Positions 44,939 to 56,047 of a stretch of 64,000 nucleotides of DNA are shown in pieces. The DNA is from Doryteuthis pealeii. Lineage: Eukaryota > Mollusca > Cephalopoda > Myopsida > Loliginidae. The stretch's first letter is position 1; the number at the start of each line of letters is the position of its first letter. The DNA lies in contig CM042141.1 in assembly GCA_023376005.1 (NCBI GenBank), forward strand, positions 97,396,566 through 97,460,565. The letters run 5' to 3'. The notes beneath the pieces were generated by a model, which was given only the letters and a program-made list of their open reading frames with translations, ran no database searches and was not told the DNA's origin. The position numbers and the translations under genes were made by a program.

Positions 44939-45153
44939 TGACGGGGTGGCCTAAAGTCGGTATCAGTCAGACAGTGAAGGAGTTTATCCCCTTTTCAGTA
45001 GCACTCGACCAAGGAATTGTTTTTGCATCTGACGTTGAGCGACACACCTACCAGCAGCACCTTACTGTGCTACTCATACGCTGAGTTGGCGAGGGCCAGT
45101 ATCAAACCAGCAACCTTGTGGTTCCTAGGCAGACGCTCTACCAACTGAGCTAA
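44939..45153 (-). mobile_element. tRNA-derived SINE, family I
   Basis: Minus: TTAGCTCAGTTGGTAGAGCG (box A), GGTTTGATACTGG (box B, altered), CTCAGCGTATGAGTAGCAC, and ends GGCCACCCCGTC. Close to full length. Confidence 0.85.
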
Positions 45154-45714
45154 GAATATTACACTCATTGTAATAGGGGCAACCGGTTTGGTGAAGCAAA
45201 ATATAAAATAAATACAAACACAATACCTGGTAAACCAAGCTACTATAATATACAAATAGCAGTCATAAAAGGAACACCCCCATCCAAAAAAAAAAAACAG
45301 CCGTAGGATGTAAGTACAATAGATAAAGAAATCAAGTGTTAGCTCCAGGAAGGAACCCCTTGGTTTCTAAAAAAAACTATTAAAAGAAAACTAGAAAATA
45401 AAAAAAAAAGACTGAAAAATACCAGAGAGTGTATAAGTCCAAATGCTGTGAATAGGTGACAAAGACCTTACAAAGACATTTAACCAGTCTGTTCACTACT
45501 AGATGCCTTTTGTGTTATTGGCTAGTTTGAGTATCAATCAACAATAATGAGGTATGATAACCTTTTGAAGTGAATGTAGTCAGAGCATATGCATATTCCT
45601 GCTGGAATGGCAAAGACTTCGTCTTGCTAATAAACAGAAGATGCAGTCTTCTGGCTGGGATTAGGTGTTTTGATTTGATCTCTTATTGTTTTATCATTCA
45701 GATCTCAAGTACTT
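45154..45714. other. No gene recognised
   Basis: A/T-rich with A runs at 45289 and 45402. No repeats or coding frames recognised. Confidence 0.4.
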
Positions 45715-45955
45715 TTCTAAGTATTCTAAGCAATCTTAACAATGCTAGTGATGGGTTGTTTCAGTTCTTCTTCTGATTTCAATTCCTTGGAGTCTCAGCA
45801 AGTGTCCTCAGATATCCACGACTCTTCTGATCATTCTTAACAATGCTGTTGACTCGTTAGATTCAATTTTTCTTCTGATTTCCAATTTTTCCTGTCTTTT
45901 TGAGGACCCTTCCAAGGACACCAACTAGAATTTTGTATGACTGTTGTTATTATAA
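45715..45955 (-). pseudogene. Ancient LINE (REL-type) 3' fragment, worn
   Basis: GTCTCAGCAAGTGTCCTCAG, CCACGACTCTTCTGATCATT and GACCCTTCCAAGGACACCAACTA parallel copies A and B (32321-33080) with many changes. An older copy of the same 3' end. Confidence 0.6.
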
Positions 45956-46206
45956 TCATTTCACACCTAGCAAGTTTTTTTTTTCCAGAAAAACAACTGA
46001 AATTGAAATGAAAAGAATAAAAGTCACAAATTAATAATGTTTACAATACTAAACTTGATTAGATATTCAAGATGATATTAATGATAATAATATAGTATAA
46101 TAGTATATACAAAACATATAGCTGAATATCAAAGATGGCTGCACAGAGAAAAATAAGGAATTAGTTTGGATGGTTAGATTTGATGTTCCACCTTTGTGTT
46201 TTTTGA

Positions 46207-46255
<49 letters not shown>

Positions 46256-47190
46256 GGCATATTTAGCAACAGTAATAATAGTTATAACAATAATATTATG
46301 TAGTCATAGCAATTATGTTACCATAGATACAATGTTTTTCCATATTTCAAAGCTTGGTGCTTATTTTCAGTTAATTCCCAAGTTTTATAATTATTTTTCC
46401 CACTGCTGCTGCTGCTGCTGCTGCTGGTGGTCTTTCATTTCTGATTTGTGATTTTGCCAATGTATCAAATGTGAGTTATAAATACTTGATTTTCAAGCAC
46501 TAAACTTTATCCCTTCATTTCATCTTTTTTTTCTTTTTTTTTCTTTTCTTTTTCTTTTTTAGAAAACTTCTGTAACCAAACTACAGAGATAATTAACATT
46601 CACAAAATTCAAAGACGTTTACAGCTGATTTGAATTCAAAAGAATCCAACATCAATTTTCCAAATGGTAAATTAATTACAGGTATGAAAAATCTTTATTA
46701 AAAACAAACATTCTACTATGTCAAAATATAAAATCAAATAAAATTTATAAAAATAGAAAAAGCATGTTTGGCAGAAAGTAGAGAAAATATTAATTACTGA
46801 AAATAAGAAAGAATATTATTAATATTCTTTGCAAATGGTAGGTTGGTAGGATATTTTGTTTAATGGCATATCAATCCTTGTGGGCTATTTAATGCCAAAT
46901 ATTTTCTTTTTGTATTTGATTTGTAGGTATTTACACAACATCTCCAAATGACCAGGATGCAAGGTCAATTTCTGAAGCAAATTTTTTCCCAGTCTACACT
47001 TTCTAGTAAACCAATTTTTCTCCTTAGTTAAAATGATTGCATCATACCCTAGCCTCATTTAAGCATCCTTTCATTTGTGTTCTATCAGCAGTGTCATTTT
47101 CCAAGGATAAATGCATTTCCAGTATAAATCTTAAAAACAATGTGAAATTTTTCAAGTCAACATTTCTTAGCAAATCAATATTACCCCAAA
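45956..47190. other. No gene recognised; (AT)n and (CTG)n tracts
   Basis: (AT)n at 46207-46253 and (CTG)n at 46402-46426. Near 46862-46895 is an inverse tail module (GGCATATCAATCCTTGTGGG). The remainder is AT-rich and unassigned. Confidence 0.5.
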
Positions 47191-47415
47191 GTTAGCATAA
47201 GAGATGGATTCATGCCTTTCCTAAGGGCATTAGCACAAAAGGAAAAGCAAATAGTTTAGTCCATGGCAATGTGTGTCTCAGTATATGTATTTATCAGACC
47301 CCTCTGCACTAGCAGGTTGTGACAAGGTCAATTTCTAAATGGTATTCAACAGGTTTAAATTCAAAGGTTTCCTTCTCCTAGACTGGTTGCTATACCAAAG
47401 TTAAAGAACAAAGGG
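47191..47415 (-). mobile_element. SINE family II fragments
   Basis: CCTTTCCTAAGGGCATTAGC (47216) and CTCCTAGACTGGTTGCTATA (about 47375) are inverse blocks of family II, with CTAGCAGGTTGTGACA in between. Confidence 0.65.
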
Positions 47416-47902
47416 ATAGATGGTGAGAAAGAGTCAAGGGAATATGTGCTGTTGTTACGTTATTTGAGGGGCCTTGGAGAATTATGGTTTGAAAAGGGAT
47501 CAGTTTTAGTAAAAATAAAATATGAGTAAAGAGAAGGAAAGAAATATTTTGAAAAATATTTTTAAAGAAAGAATTTATTTGGAATGCAGTTTGTTTAAAA
47601 TATTTGTTGAAATTCCATCAGAGAATTGCTGGGGTTGAATATTTTTGGGAGAACTGTAAACAGTCTGGCTAGAGGAATGTCAGATTGTTTTGCTTAAATT
47701 ACAGTGTATACAATTGACAATATACAATGGAATTAAAATATGATGTAAGAAAACAATCAGCTGATTATTGGTAGATTATAAAAGAAGGGGTGAATGCCTT
47801 AATAATGACAATGATGATAATTTTGAGAAATTATCCTTTTAGTATTAGACCATCTTATCCCTGCTTATAGGGTAACTGTTGATTATCTCTTGTTGTTATA
47901 TA

Positions 47903-48195
47903 TACTTACCCACCCTCACTGCCACAAGCAGGATGTAACACAAACTGAATTTTTAAGCAGTGTTTAACAGATTTAAATTCAGAGTTTTCTTTCTCCTAGA
48001 CTGGTAGCCATACCAAAGTTAAAGAGCCCAGTCTGCCCGACTATTTATGCATAGCTGGAGGGAGAATAGTTGGATTCATACCTTTCCCAAAGGTATTAGC
48101 GCTATGTAAAATGCAAACAACCTCACCCAGGATTTGAACTTGAGCTGCCATGTTCATTTCTTATAACAATAACCATTACACCACAAGCACAATTA
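47903..48195 (-). mobile_element. SINE family II, nearly complete
   Basis: Minus order matches the full copy: head CTTGTGGTGTAATGGTTATT, body GCGCTAATACCTTTGGGAAA, CCAGCTATGCATAAATAG, tail CATCCTGCTTGTGGCAGTG. No obvious target duplication was checked. 47416-47902 upstream has no recognised gene. Confidence 0.75.
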
Positions 48196-48576
48196 CAAAA
48201 TCACCCATGGCCAACAGGTGACCCACATTGGGGGTAGGGGTTTAATCCCTCTGCAGAGCATTTAGTTTTTTTTTTGATTTCCAAAAACTTAATGAAAACA
48301 AAAAAACAAAAAACTAAACAATCATTTATGGGGTACTATTATAGAAGGACAGGATACGCGTCCCACCCTCTTTTAGACAGGACGTACTTGATGCACTTGG
48401 ATTATTTTGTTATATAAGGTGTGCTGTGACCCACCACTTAAACTTATAGACTCTGCATGGGTGCATGGATTAAAGCCAGCCAATCAACACGCTCGAATAG
48501 GTGGTTAGTTAACTATTTAATTGCCGATCTTGAAAGCCGTTCATTTGCACGTATTCGACATGGACGAATAGATCAG

Positions 48577-48903
48577 TAACCAAAGGATTCTGCCTAACGC
48601 CGAGGAACAACCAAGGACTCTGCTTAACACAAGGATTCTTCACTAAGGAACAACCAAAGGATTCTGCCTAACACCAAGGAACAACCAAGGATTCTTCACT
48701 AATCAACAACCAAAGGATTCTGCCTAACACCAACCAAGGATTCTTCACTAATCAACAACCAAAGGATTCTGCCTAACACCAAGGAACAACCAAGGATTCT
48801 TCATTAAGGAACAACCAAAGGATTCTGCCTAACACCAAGGAACGACCAAGGATTCTTCACTAAGGAACAACCAAACGATTCTGCCTAACACTAAGGAACA
48901 CAA
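48577..48903. repeat. Minisatellite, ~57-bp unit, about 5-6 copies
   Basis: Alternating half-units: AGGAACAACCAAAGGATTCT with GCCTAACACC, and AGGAACAACCAAGGATTCTT with CACT. Some halves are shortened (AATCAACAACC). No open frame is maintained. 48196-48576 before it is unassigned. Confidence 0.9.
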
Positions 48904-49105
48904 TGGATCTCCTCTGTAAATTGCTCTCACCTGCAGCCTAAAAATGGCCAGAGAAAGCGTAACAGCATTTCACTCTGCCCATCAACGTGTCACTGCAATG
49001 ACAATCAGAGCCAAAAGCCTCAGTAATCTGGCTCATCTTTACAACACAAATCTCATTGCTATGTACATCATGTAATGACTGCAGCAGAATGACCCCAAGT
49101 CAACA

Positions 49106-49165
49106 CAATGCACCACCAACGCAGGTGACAAACTAAGGAAATGGCACACAAGATGACCTGCATTT
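49106..49165. repeat. Direct repeat, first copy
   Basis: CAATGCACCACCAACGCAGG, AACTAAGGAAATGGCACACA and AGATGACCTGCAT recur at 49645-49706 with few changes, 539 bp apart. Confidence 0.8.
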
Positions 49166-49292
49166 AATCTAAGATTTGAATGTGTTGGTTTTGGCTTTAG
49201 TTGCCAAAACGGGTTCTTATGATACATGAGAAGGCTCAGAGAAACCTTCTAATGTCGCTGAATATATACGATACGTAATTAAATCAAAACAA

Positions 49293-49646
49293 TGAAGTAC
49301 AACATAACAACAATACAGACTTTATTGTCTGAGCACATAGAACATGATATACATGACAGGTTACAAACAGAGAGGATGAAAATCCTTTGGAAGTAAGAAA
49401 GAGTTCATAATGAATATAAGAGTCACTTACTGATAGTTGGGGGGCACCCCCCACTTAATGGACAGAGACACCACACGTCTAGTCTATCTTTTGTGGATGC
49501 CAGCCCAAGAGAGAGGCAGAAGGATTCCCGGGCTAAGTTTAAATACCCAGCTAGTAGTGCCACCTAATCGCGAAACCCTGACAGCAAGGGAAGATAACTC
49601 TTTTGGACACAAGTCCATCCCAGCAGGGGCAGACAATCGCTACACA
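49293..49646 (-). mobile_element. Solo-LTR candidate
   Basis: On minus: a TATA-like GGGTATTTAAAC (near 49545), then AATAAAGTC (near 49320) about 220 bp downstream, a promoter and poly(A) spacing that fits an LTR. CAATG occurs on both borders (49290-49294 and 49645-49649). TG...CA ends are ambiguous. It ends in the second copy of the direct repeat at 49645-49706. Confidence 0.4.
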
Positions 49647-49789
49647 ATGCACCACCAACACAAGGGACAAACTAAAGGTAATTGCACACAAGATGATCTG
49701 CATATGGCTAAGAAAAGGACACTTGAAAAGAGAAATTAAATTTCTTTCAAAAGGACAAATTACATTAAATCAATAATTTGTAATATGCC

Positions 49790-50090
49790 GAAAACTTTAA
49801 GTGTAGGTTATGGGGTAAGAGTGAGTGAAAAGTGAATGCAGTAAACTGGCACGAAATGTTTACAAGAGTAGACATGACTGGGTGGGAAGGTTGATCTACT
49901 GAGAATTGTGCAAAATATTCAAATTTGGCCATGCTGACAAATAGTATAAGAAAAAAGAGAATATGTCCTGGAAAACGAGACCCATAAAATTCTCTGGGAT
50001 TTTGAGATACAATTGGATCAGCCAATCCCGGCCAAGAAGAAAAGAACTTATATAGAGAATTTTACCATTCCAGCAGACCATAATAAATAT
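49790..50090 (+). pseudogene. Ancient LINE (REL-type) fragment
   Basis: Worn relative of 42200-42560: RHDWVG near 49873, GAAAACGAGACCCATAAAATTCTCTGGGA-type block near 49972, then TTTTACCATTCCAGCAGACC. Multiple stops. Confidence 0.7.
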
Positions 50091-50194
50091 GCAGAAAAAA
50101 TAGTGATAATGATTAATATAATGATGATAATAGTGATGATCACCCTACAAAATAGCAGCATCACACAAACTATCCAAGTAAGATGAGCAAGACA

Positions 50195-50400
50195 TTGATG
50201 GAGAAGTAAGGTCAAACTCATAAGCGACATTTTCCTATGGAATATTACACATGGATACACCAGTGTTGGCTGACCAGCAAAAACTTACATTCACCACTTC
50301 TGTATGGACACTGAATGCCGTCTAGAGGACTTACCAGGTGTGATGGCCAATAGGGATGGATGACGAGAGAGAGTCAAGAGAATTCGTTTTGTCGACAGTA
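50195..50400 (+). pseudogene. LINE C-terminal fragment
   Basis: GTCAAACTCATAAGCGACAT and GACTTACCAGGTGTGATGGC parallel the DELISDVLLW...EDLPG module of 38844-39066. Worn. Confidence 0.65.
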
Positions 50401-50473
50401 TGTAACTGTGAATAGCCTCACCTATCCCGGGTATTACCGGGTACCACAGCTAGTATGATAATAAGTAAGTAAA

Positions 50474-50700
50474 GTCGACGGGGCGGCCTAATGTCGGTAT
50501 CAACCAGATAGCGAAGGAGTCTATCCCCTTTTCACTAGTGCTAGACAAAGGAGATTGTTTTTGCATCTGAGGTGGAGTGCCACACCTACCATCAGCTCAT
50601 CACTTTACTGCACAGACCCCTGTGCTACTCATACGCTCACTTGTCAAGGGTTGGTATTGAACCAGTAAGCCTGCAATTGCTATGAGTAATTATGTCTTGG
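50474..50700 (-). mobile_element. tRNA-derived SINE, family I
   Basis: Inverse of GGCCGCCCCGTCGAC end, GGTAGGTGTGGCACTCCACC and CGTATGAGTAGCACAG; the tRNA-like head is partly worn (GGTTCAATACC). Confidence 0.8.
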
Positions 50701-51355
50701 TTATCTTCCTGTCACCTTCCTCCTGTCTCTGTAGAGATCTTTTGATTTTGTCTGTTACAAGATACAAGAAGCCACCAAATTCTTTGAATAAGGAATCTCC
50801 CAGCAGACATTGTTTGCCAAGATGCTAAATGTTGTTTCTATTCTTTGCTCTTTAATGACCACTGACCTTATTTCTCAGGATTCTTCACACACAGATTGAG
50901 TTTCACACTTTGATATTTTGTCTTCAAATAGTTTTCTGTTTTACGGGGGAAAAAGAACTGGAGCATCCAAATAAGACTATACATTTCTTTAGAGTCGCTT
51001 ACGGTCAAATCACATTGAAAGCACCGGTTCCTTCTAGATCACCAACGTTAAGCAGCGATGAGGCTATTCAGTACTTAGATGGGTAACCATTTATCCTTCC
51101 TAAAGGCAGCGGGGCTATATGGAAAAAATTTAAGATCTGTCAAATAAAAAAAATATAAACAATACCAAAATATATAAATACAATATCTGAAAATTACTGA
51201 ATGAAACAAACGATGCAGAAATATACAAATAAGTATTTGAAGATGCTAAGAACTTGGAACATAGAGAACTTTATCAAAATAATTTGATTCAGCATTAAAT
51301 TACCTCAAAAAGTTTATATGTCATAAAACAAACCAACCTACAAAAAAACCAACCA

Positions 51356-51395
<40 letters not shown>

Positions 51396-51635
51396 ATTCT
51401 AACAAATGTTATTGAAATATTCTAACGGAAAATACACACATTCTGCACAAAGAAAAAAATAAACAAAAACTCCAAATACTAGAAGCTCTATACATAAAAC
51501 AATACAAACCATCCTCAAACAAAATTAATTTCCAATCAGTACACACATTTTAAAATGCCTATAACACCTTTCTCATCAATTCTTCTCCTTCCAGCCTCCG
51601 CATTAATATAATTTAAAAAAAACTGGAACACATCA
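50701..51635. other. No gene recognised; (AT)n at 51357-51392
   Basis: A tail-module relic (CATAAAACAAACCAACC near 51322) ends at the (AT)n tract. A tRNA- or 5S-like block GTTAAGCAGCGATGAGGC (51049) with TACTTAGATGGGTAACCATT (51073) resembles the 3' part of a 5S rRNA gene, possibly a 5S-derived SINE head; worn. Confidence 0.45.
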
Positions 51636-51675
51636 CCCCTGATGATGACATTTCGAAGTGCCGAAAGTACTCAGG
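51636..51675 (+). ncRNA. Hammerhead-ribozyme-like motif
   Basis: CTGATGA at 51639-51645, an imperfect stem II (GACATT with AAGTGCC, loop TCGA), GAAA at 51663-51666, palindromic GTAC (dimer-type stem III) and UC. Stem I is weak. Possibly a relic; follows an (AT)n-linked sequence. Confidence 0.35.
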
Positions 51676-52050
51676 ACCTGAACTTGGGTGGACTTATCCA
51701 CGAATTCCACCCAAATATTAAAAGGTTGGCCAGAAAACTTGAAAAGATCAAAAATAAAATTGTTAAACAGGAGATATGTCTTTTGTTTAATTCTACATGT
51801 ATATATATATATACCAAGTTTATATTATTATCAGTGAAAACTGATATTATTAGGTATTATTTATTATTGTGAACCAACATGGTAACATGACATTTTAGAT
51901 ACAGAGAGAGAATGTTGCACCAATATTTCTTTCTCTCCTTACTTACATATTTCTATTTCTCACTAATCCTGTTGGAAGGACTTAGAATATGCTGACTGTA
52001 TAATGGGGAAACACACACCACACACAAAAATGGCTCTTCTGGATAGGAAA
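51676..52050. other. No gene recognised
   Basis: Short frame 51642-51872 is incidental; AT-rich sequence. Confidence 0.35.
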
Positions 52051-52520
52051 CTAAACTGCATCTGATGATGAGTCTCTGGTTCTGGGAATATACAAAGCAT
52101 CTTTTAAAATGTATTTGCACATACACTCCTTATTGTCTTTTAAATATATGCAAGCGTCTCCACATTTATGAACTAAACCATTGGATTTGCTTCCATCTGC
52201 TAACTCGACAAAATGATATTCTGGCTCGAAATTGGGATCCAAATTAATAAATTTAGATTTATCATTAATTACATGTTGGGTCACACCACAGTCAACGCGC
52301 AAACTATCCTTAACTGATAGCATATCCAACAGCAAAGAAATAAGTTTGATTTTTGGATATGTCTTTATATTCTGACAAAAATCCCTATTTTTATTTGTAC
52401 AGTTATAGGACTTATGTCCCTTTTTATTGGAAATATAACATATGTTTGTTTGTTCACCATCGAAGAAGATCCTTGCGTTCCTGGGCCCATAACCTGTTAC
52501 AATTTTATGGGCCATCATTT
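52051..52520 (-). pseudogene. Ty1/copia gag-protease fragment
   Basis: A 155-codon minus frame. Residues ~27-40 give CYISNKKGHKSYNC, a zinc knuckle (CxxCxxxGHxxxxC) whose second Cys has become Ser. Then VDCGVTQHVINDKSKF, aligned with the copia protease DSGxxxHM motif but with Cys in place of Ser. Then VELADGSK and LKDALYIPR, the conserved strand before NLLS. Upstream gag and downstream integrase/RT are not found. Damaged key residues and truncation suggest a dead copy. Confidence 0.75.
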
Positions 52521-53029
52521 TAGCCTTTAAGCAAGAGTGATTGTCCAGCGGAAATGCTTGGTAATCTGGTAAAGAATCCTTAGTATTTTAAGTTCCCTCG
52601 TCAATGACTGCAAATGGACTATAGAAAGTATCAGTATGGGCTGTTGATTGGCAGAGGAATAGACCACGTGACCCCGTCCAGTCTATAAATCCAGTTGGTA
52701 TATTACTGGACACCTTATATACAAAAACTTCCAACAGTTGTGTTCATTTTTTATGATGATAACCAGTACACCATGAGCGTTTCCTCTTGGTCAGAGTAGA
52801 CCTAGAAATAATGGCAATGAAGAAGTGACTATATGCTCATTGGAAAAAATATACAAACAAATATATGCCATAAATTTTATTCCCACACTGGAAGGGTAAC
52901 CTATGACCCCCACCCATCAATCACATCAGTTGGTAAATACATCGAATTTGCTTTTTAAAGATGGGGTATAAAACATTTTGTTTGTCCAGTATAGCAGATC
53001 TGTAAATATTTTGACAAAAAGAGTATTGG
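52521..53029. other. No gene recognised
   Basis: Unassigned AT-rich sequence. The 52740-52800 stretch resembles a SINE head (GATAACCAGTACACCATGAG). Confidence 0.35.
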
Positions 53030-53257
53030 GGAAGAGTAAGACGAACAAGACATGCTGAAGAAGCAACGATTAACACATAAGCGACACTCCCCTGTGGAAA
53101 CCTGTACATGAGCACACCAGTGCAGGCCGTCCAGCAAAGACCTACATTGACCAACTCTGCACTGATACTGGATGCTGTGCAGAGGACCTCTTAAGGGTAA
53201 TGAATGATAGGAATTGTTGGCAAATATTGTCATGGATATCCGTGCTACCCTCACAAC

Positions 53258-53288
<31 letters not shown>

Positions 53289-53290
53289 GT
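53030..53290 (+). pseudogene. LINE C-terminal fragment with (GAT)n tail
   Basis: Plus: ACACATAAGCGACACTCCCC, then AKTYIDQLCTDTGCCAEDL-like residues around 53118-53190 and VMDIRAT followed by (GAT)n at 53259-53287. Frameshifted copy of the 38844-39066 module. Confidence 0.75.
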
Positions 53291-53934
53291 ATACTGAGAG
53301 GAACTAATTTTTCATTGGCAAGAATCAACATGTTTACATCAATTGAGCCAATTTCTTGAACAAGTCATAACAAGAGAGCCTAAGTTTCATCTTTCATATT
53401 TCATGGCCTGCTTCTTTCGATTCAAGAGAAGATCAACAAATTCAGATTTTTTAATTATGAATCCAACGCAACAAGAAATTAAAAATGATGACATTCTTTT
53501 GTGCACGTGTCACTATACTCTTTGCCAAGTGATCTGCTTCAGTTTACGATTTCATTCTATTTTGAAAATCCAATTTATCTTGTATTCACCACAAAACTTT
53601 ATTTTCAGACGAAAGCTCATCTGCCGAAACATTTGAGAAGAGTGAGAAGTTGGCGCTTCAGTTTTTCATTTCCATTTTTTCTGGTTTTTAATTACAAAAC
53701 AGTCAAATGGAAAAATACAAAAAAAAGAAGAAAGAAATAGAAAAGGACAGAAAAGAAAAAAGAAAGGAAAAACTGTTGGAATTATTTTTTTTAGCTCACT
53801 GTTATTTTTTAAGTGGTCATTCGAATACTTGTAAAATACATACAAGCTTAAAAGATCCATTGCATTTTCAATTATTATAATTCATATAAGCTAAGAGAGA
53901 TAGATAGATAGAGAGAGTGATACATAATGAAAAG

Positions 53935-53937
<3 letters not shown>
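53291..53937. other. No gene recognised
   Basis: Around 53606 ACGAAAGCTCATCTG-CCGAAACATT has a stem and GAAAC but no CTGATGA. A-rich low-complexity tract 53700-53770. Confidence 0.35.
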
Positions 53938-54001
<64 letters not shown>

Positions 54002-54085
54002 AAGAGAGACAAATGAAGATAATAAAGAGACTGAGTTAGATAGATAGATAGATAAGGAGAATGAGATATGTCGATAGATAGATAC
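53938..54085. repeat. (AT)n, (GA)n and (GATA)n tracts
   Basis: AT 53938-53970, GA 53971-54010, then GATA-rich to 54085. Confidence 0.9.
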
Positions 54086-54119
54086 ATACATACATAGCAA
54101 GAGTATAATCTTTACAGAT

Positions 54120-55030
54120 CACTTCCGTTCCTCTCAATCCTATAACCCCACCACCAGAACCTTTCCTCTCATGAGCCTCATCAATCCCGTTGCAGATCTC
54201 ATGAGACTCATCAATCCCGTTGCAGATCCACAAATGTTAATGCAAATATGGCATAGGAAGGACGTCCTTCCCATTGTATTGGATGAATCAGATGATAAAA
54301 TTTGATGCTTATGCACCACCATATGTCTTTTAAGACCAGAAGCTGACTTACAGACTTTGTTACAGATTGCACAAGATACATTATTTGTTTCTGGAGTTTG
54401 CATGAATTGCCCCTGGTGAGATTTCCTATTATTGACATATCCAGCCTTAGAAAGCAGAATCCAACCACGTGTTTGACATTTCCAACCCTCCCTGTTCTCA
54501 CCAGTATGACAAGTGTATCCCTTTTGAAGTTGACGCTTAATGTTTTCATGCTCAATTCTTTCACTCTCAAAACTGGTTCATCCATCATCCACATGAATTC
54601 TCCAGTCAGTTCTCTTCAATGACAGCTTTCCCCAGTTGTCAAGATCTATTTTTAATTTTACAAGGTTGCTTTTTAATCAATGCTTATACCTCTTCCAAGA
54701 CTTATGCTGTGGCCTTTTGCTATCATGCAGCTGACCGTAAAGGAATTGCTTTGGCATTCTAACAATAACATCACTCATGCGCACAACATGACCTGGCTAT
54801 CGCATTTGGGTTGTTATGATGAGTTTCAATGTTTGTGTATCCTGCCCTTGTAAGGACTTCTGTGTTAGGTGTGTTGGAGTTCCACTTGGTGTTTAAAACG
54901 TGTCCCAAACATTTCTGAAGAAAGTGCTCAAGAATTTTCAGATGTCTTTGAAGCAATGTCCATGTTTCCAAAGAGTACAATAGAACACTCAACATGCAAG
55001 ACCTATAAACCTTCAACTTTGTTTTATGCG
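54120..55030 (-). pseudogene. LINE RT C-terminus with C2H2 zinc fingers
   Basis: Minus from 55016: KVYRSCMLSVLLYSLETWTL, RHLKILEHFLQKCLGHVLN and NTEVLTRAGYTNIE, the LINE RT thumb (VYRxxVLxxLLYGxETWTL). After frameshifts, CAICNKVCKSASGLKRHMVVH (54390-54320) is an intact C2H2 finger, and FLCHICINICGSATGL starts a second. Fingers at the LINE C-terminus presumably bind nucleic acid. Frame breaks make the copy inactive. A 30-bp tandem duplication (ATGAG-CTCATCAATCCCGTTG) sits at 54173-54230. Confidence 0.8.
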
Positions 55031-55369
55031 TAATGCTGGTATTTGACCATAACCATTTTTCAACTGTTGGGAGAGTTGGGGCTATAATTTCAATTTAATT
55101 GCTACTTTTGATATCTTTTTAATTTTATTTGAATAGAATAAATTGATAATCTTTTCTGGATTGAAATAATAAGATTTTTCAGCAATTTTATATCTAAATG
55201 TCTTATAAACAAGGATTTTGAGAGGCCTCATATGAGACAATTTTTAGAATTAAATGCTCAAAAATTGGTGCAAGTTAGAAATCTACTTTTTGGTGTCAGT
55301 TCTTATCATACCAATACCCAAATTTCCTCGGGTGAATCTTTTTGAGATTCAAAAACAGTTGAAAATCGA

Positions 55370-55690
55370 CCAACCCTAATAGAAAGTGACTTTTACGTGC
55401 CAAGTCATGTTAGAATAACGGGAAAAGACAAAGTCGATTTAGCTGCAAACTATGTCATAAATAAATTGAGGAAAACTTCAAGTTCCCATATACAGATCTA
55501 AAGAATCAAATAAAAAGATTTATCAAGCAAAAATGGCAGCAATGTTGGAATAGTAGTACACCAAACATATTATTATCAATTAATCCAACAGTAGGAGAAT
55601 GGAAGTTGGGATATAGAAAATCCTGAGAAGAAGAAGTAATACTGACTTGGCTGCGCATTGGCCATACAAAATTTAACTTGTGCTGGATTT
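55370..55690 (+). pseudogene. LINE RNase H C-terminal fragment
   Basis: Plus pieces: YVPSHVRITGKDKVDLAANY (the H...GNExAD region of RNase H with the His and Asp visible), IKRFIKQKWQQCWN, LSINPTVGEWKLGYRKS and EEEVILTWLRIGHTKFN. This order (RNase H, W..W, LRIGHT) is typical of the C-terminus of RNase H-bearing LINEs (R1, I or Jockey-like). The zinc-knuckle end is missing here but present at 63205-63440. Confidence 0.75.
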
Positions 55691-56047
55691 GAACTCAAGT
55701 CACTATATTCATTTTCTCTGTTGATGTTTTCTTATTATATGATCATCATTAGACAAACGATAAAAATTGAGTTTTTATATAAAAATCTTACAAAATTTTA
55801 CAGTCAACAAATCACCAAAATTTCTATTTTGTCAATGTATTTCTGTCTTTAGAATATTTTCACAATTGTTTCTATATTTATTTTCCAATAACTTTATAAC
55901 AAACAATATAAAATGTATAATTATACATAATGTGTAAATTATATATAATATCTTATTATAATGGAGATTGTGTATTTGTCTATTTGTAACCAAAACTATA
56001 TTACTACTCAAGTCACAATTCCCTTAGTTATTTATGTCACATTCTCC
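55691..56047. other. No gene recognised
   Basis: AT-rich with an (AT)-type stretch at 55905-55960. Confidence 0.4.

Noticed and set aside
53595..53640. Hammerhead ribozyme
   Set aside because: CAGA/TCTG stem and GAAAC occur but no CTGATGA precedes them.
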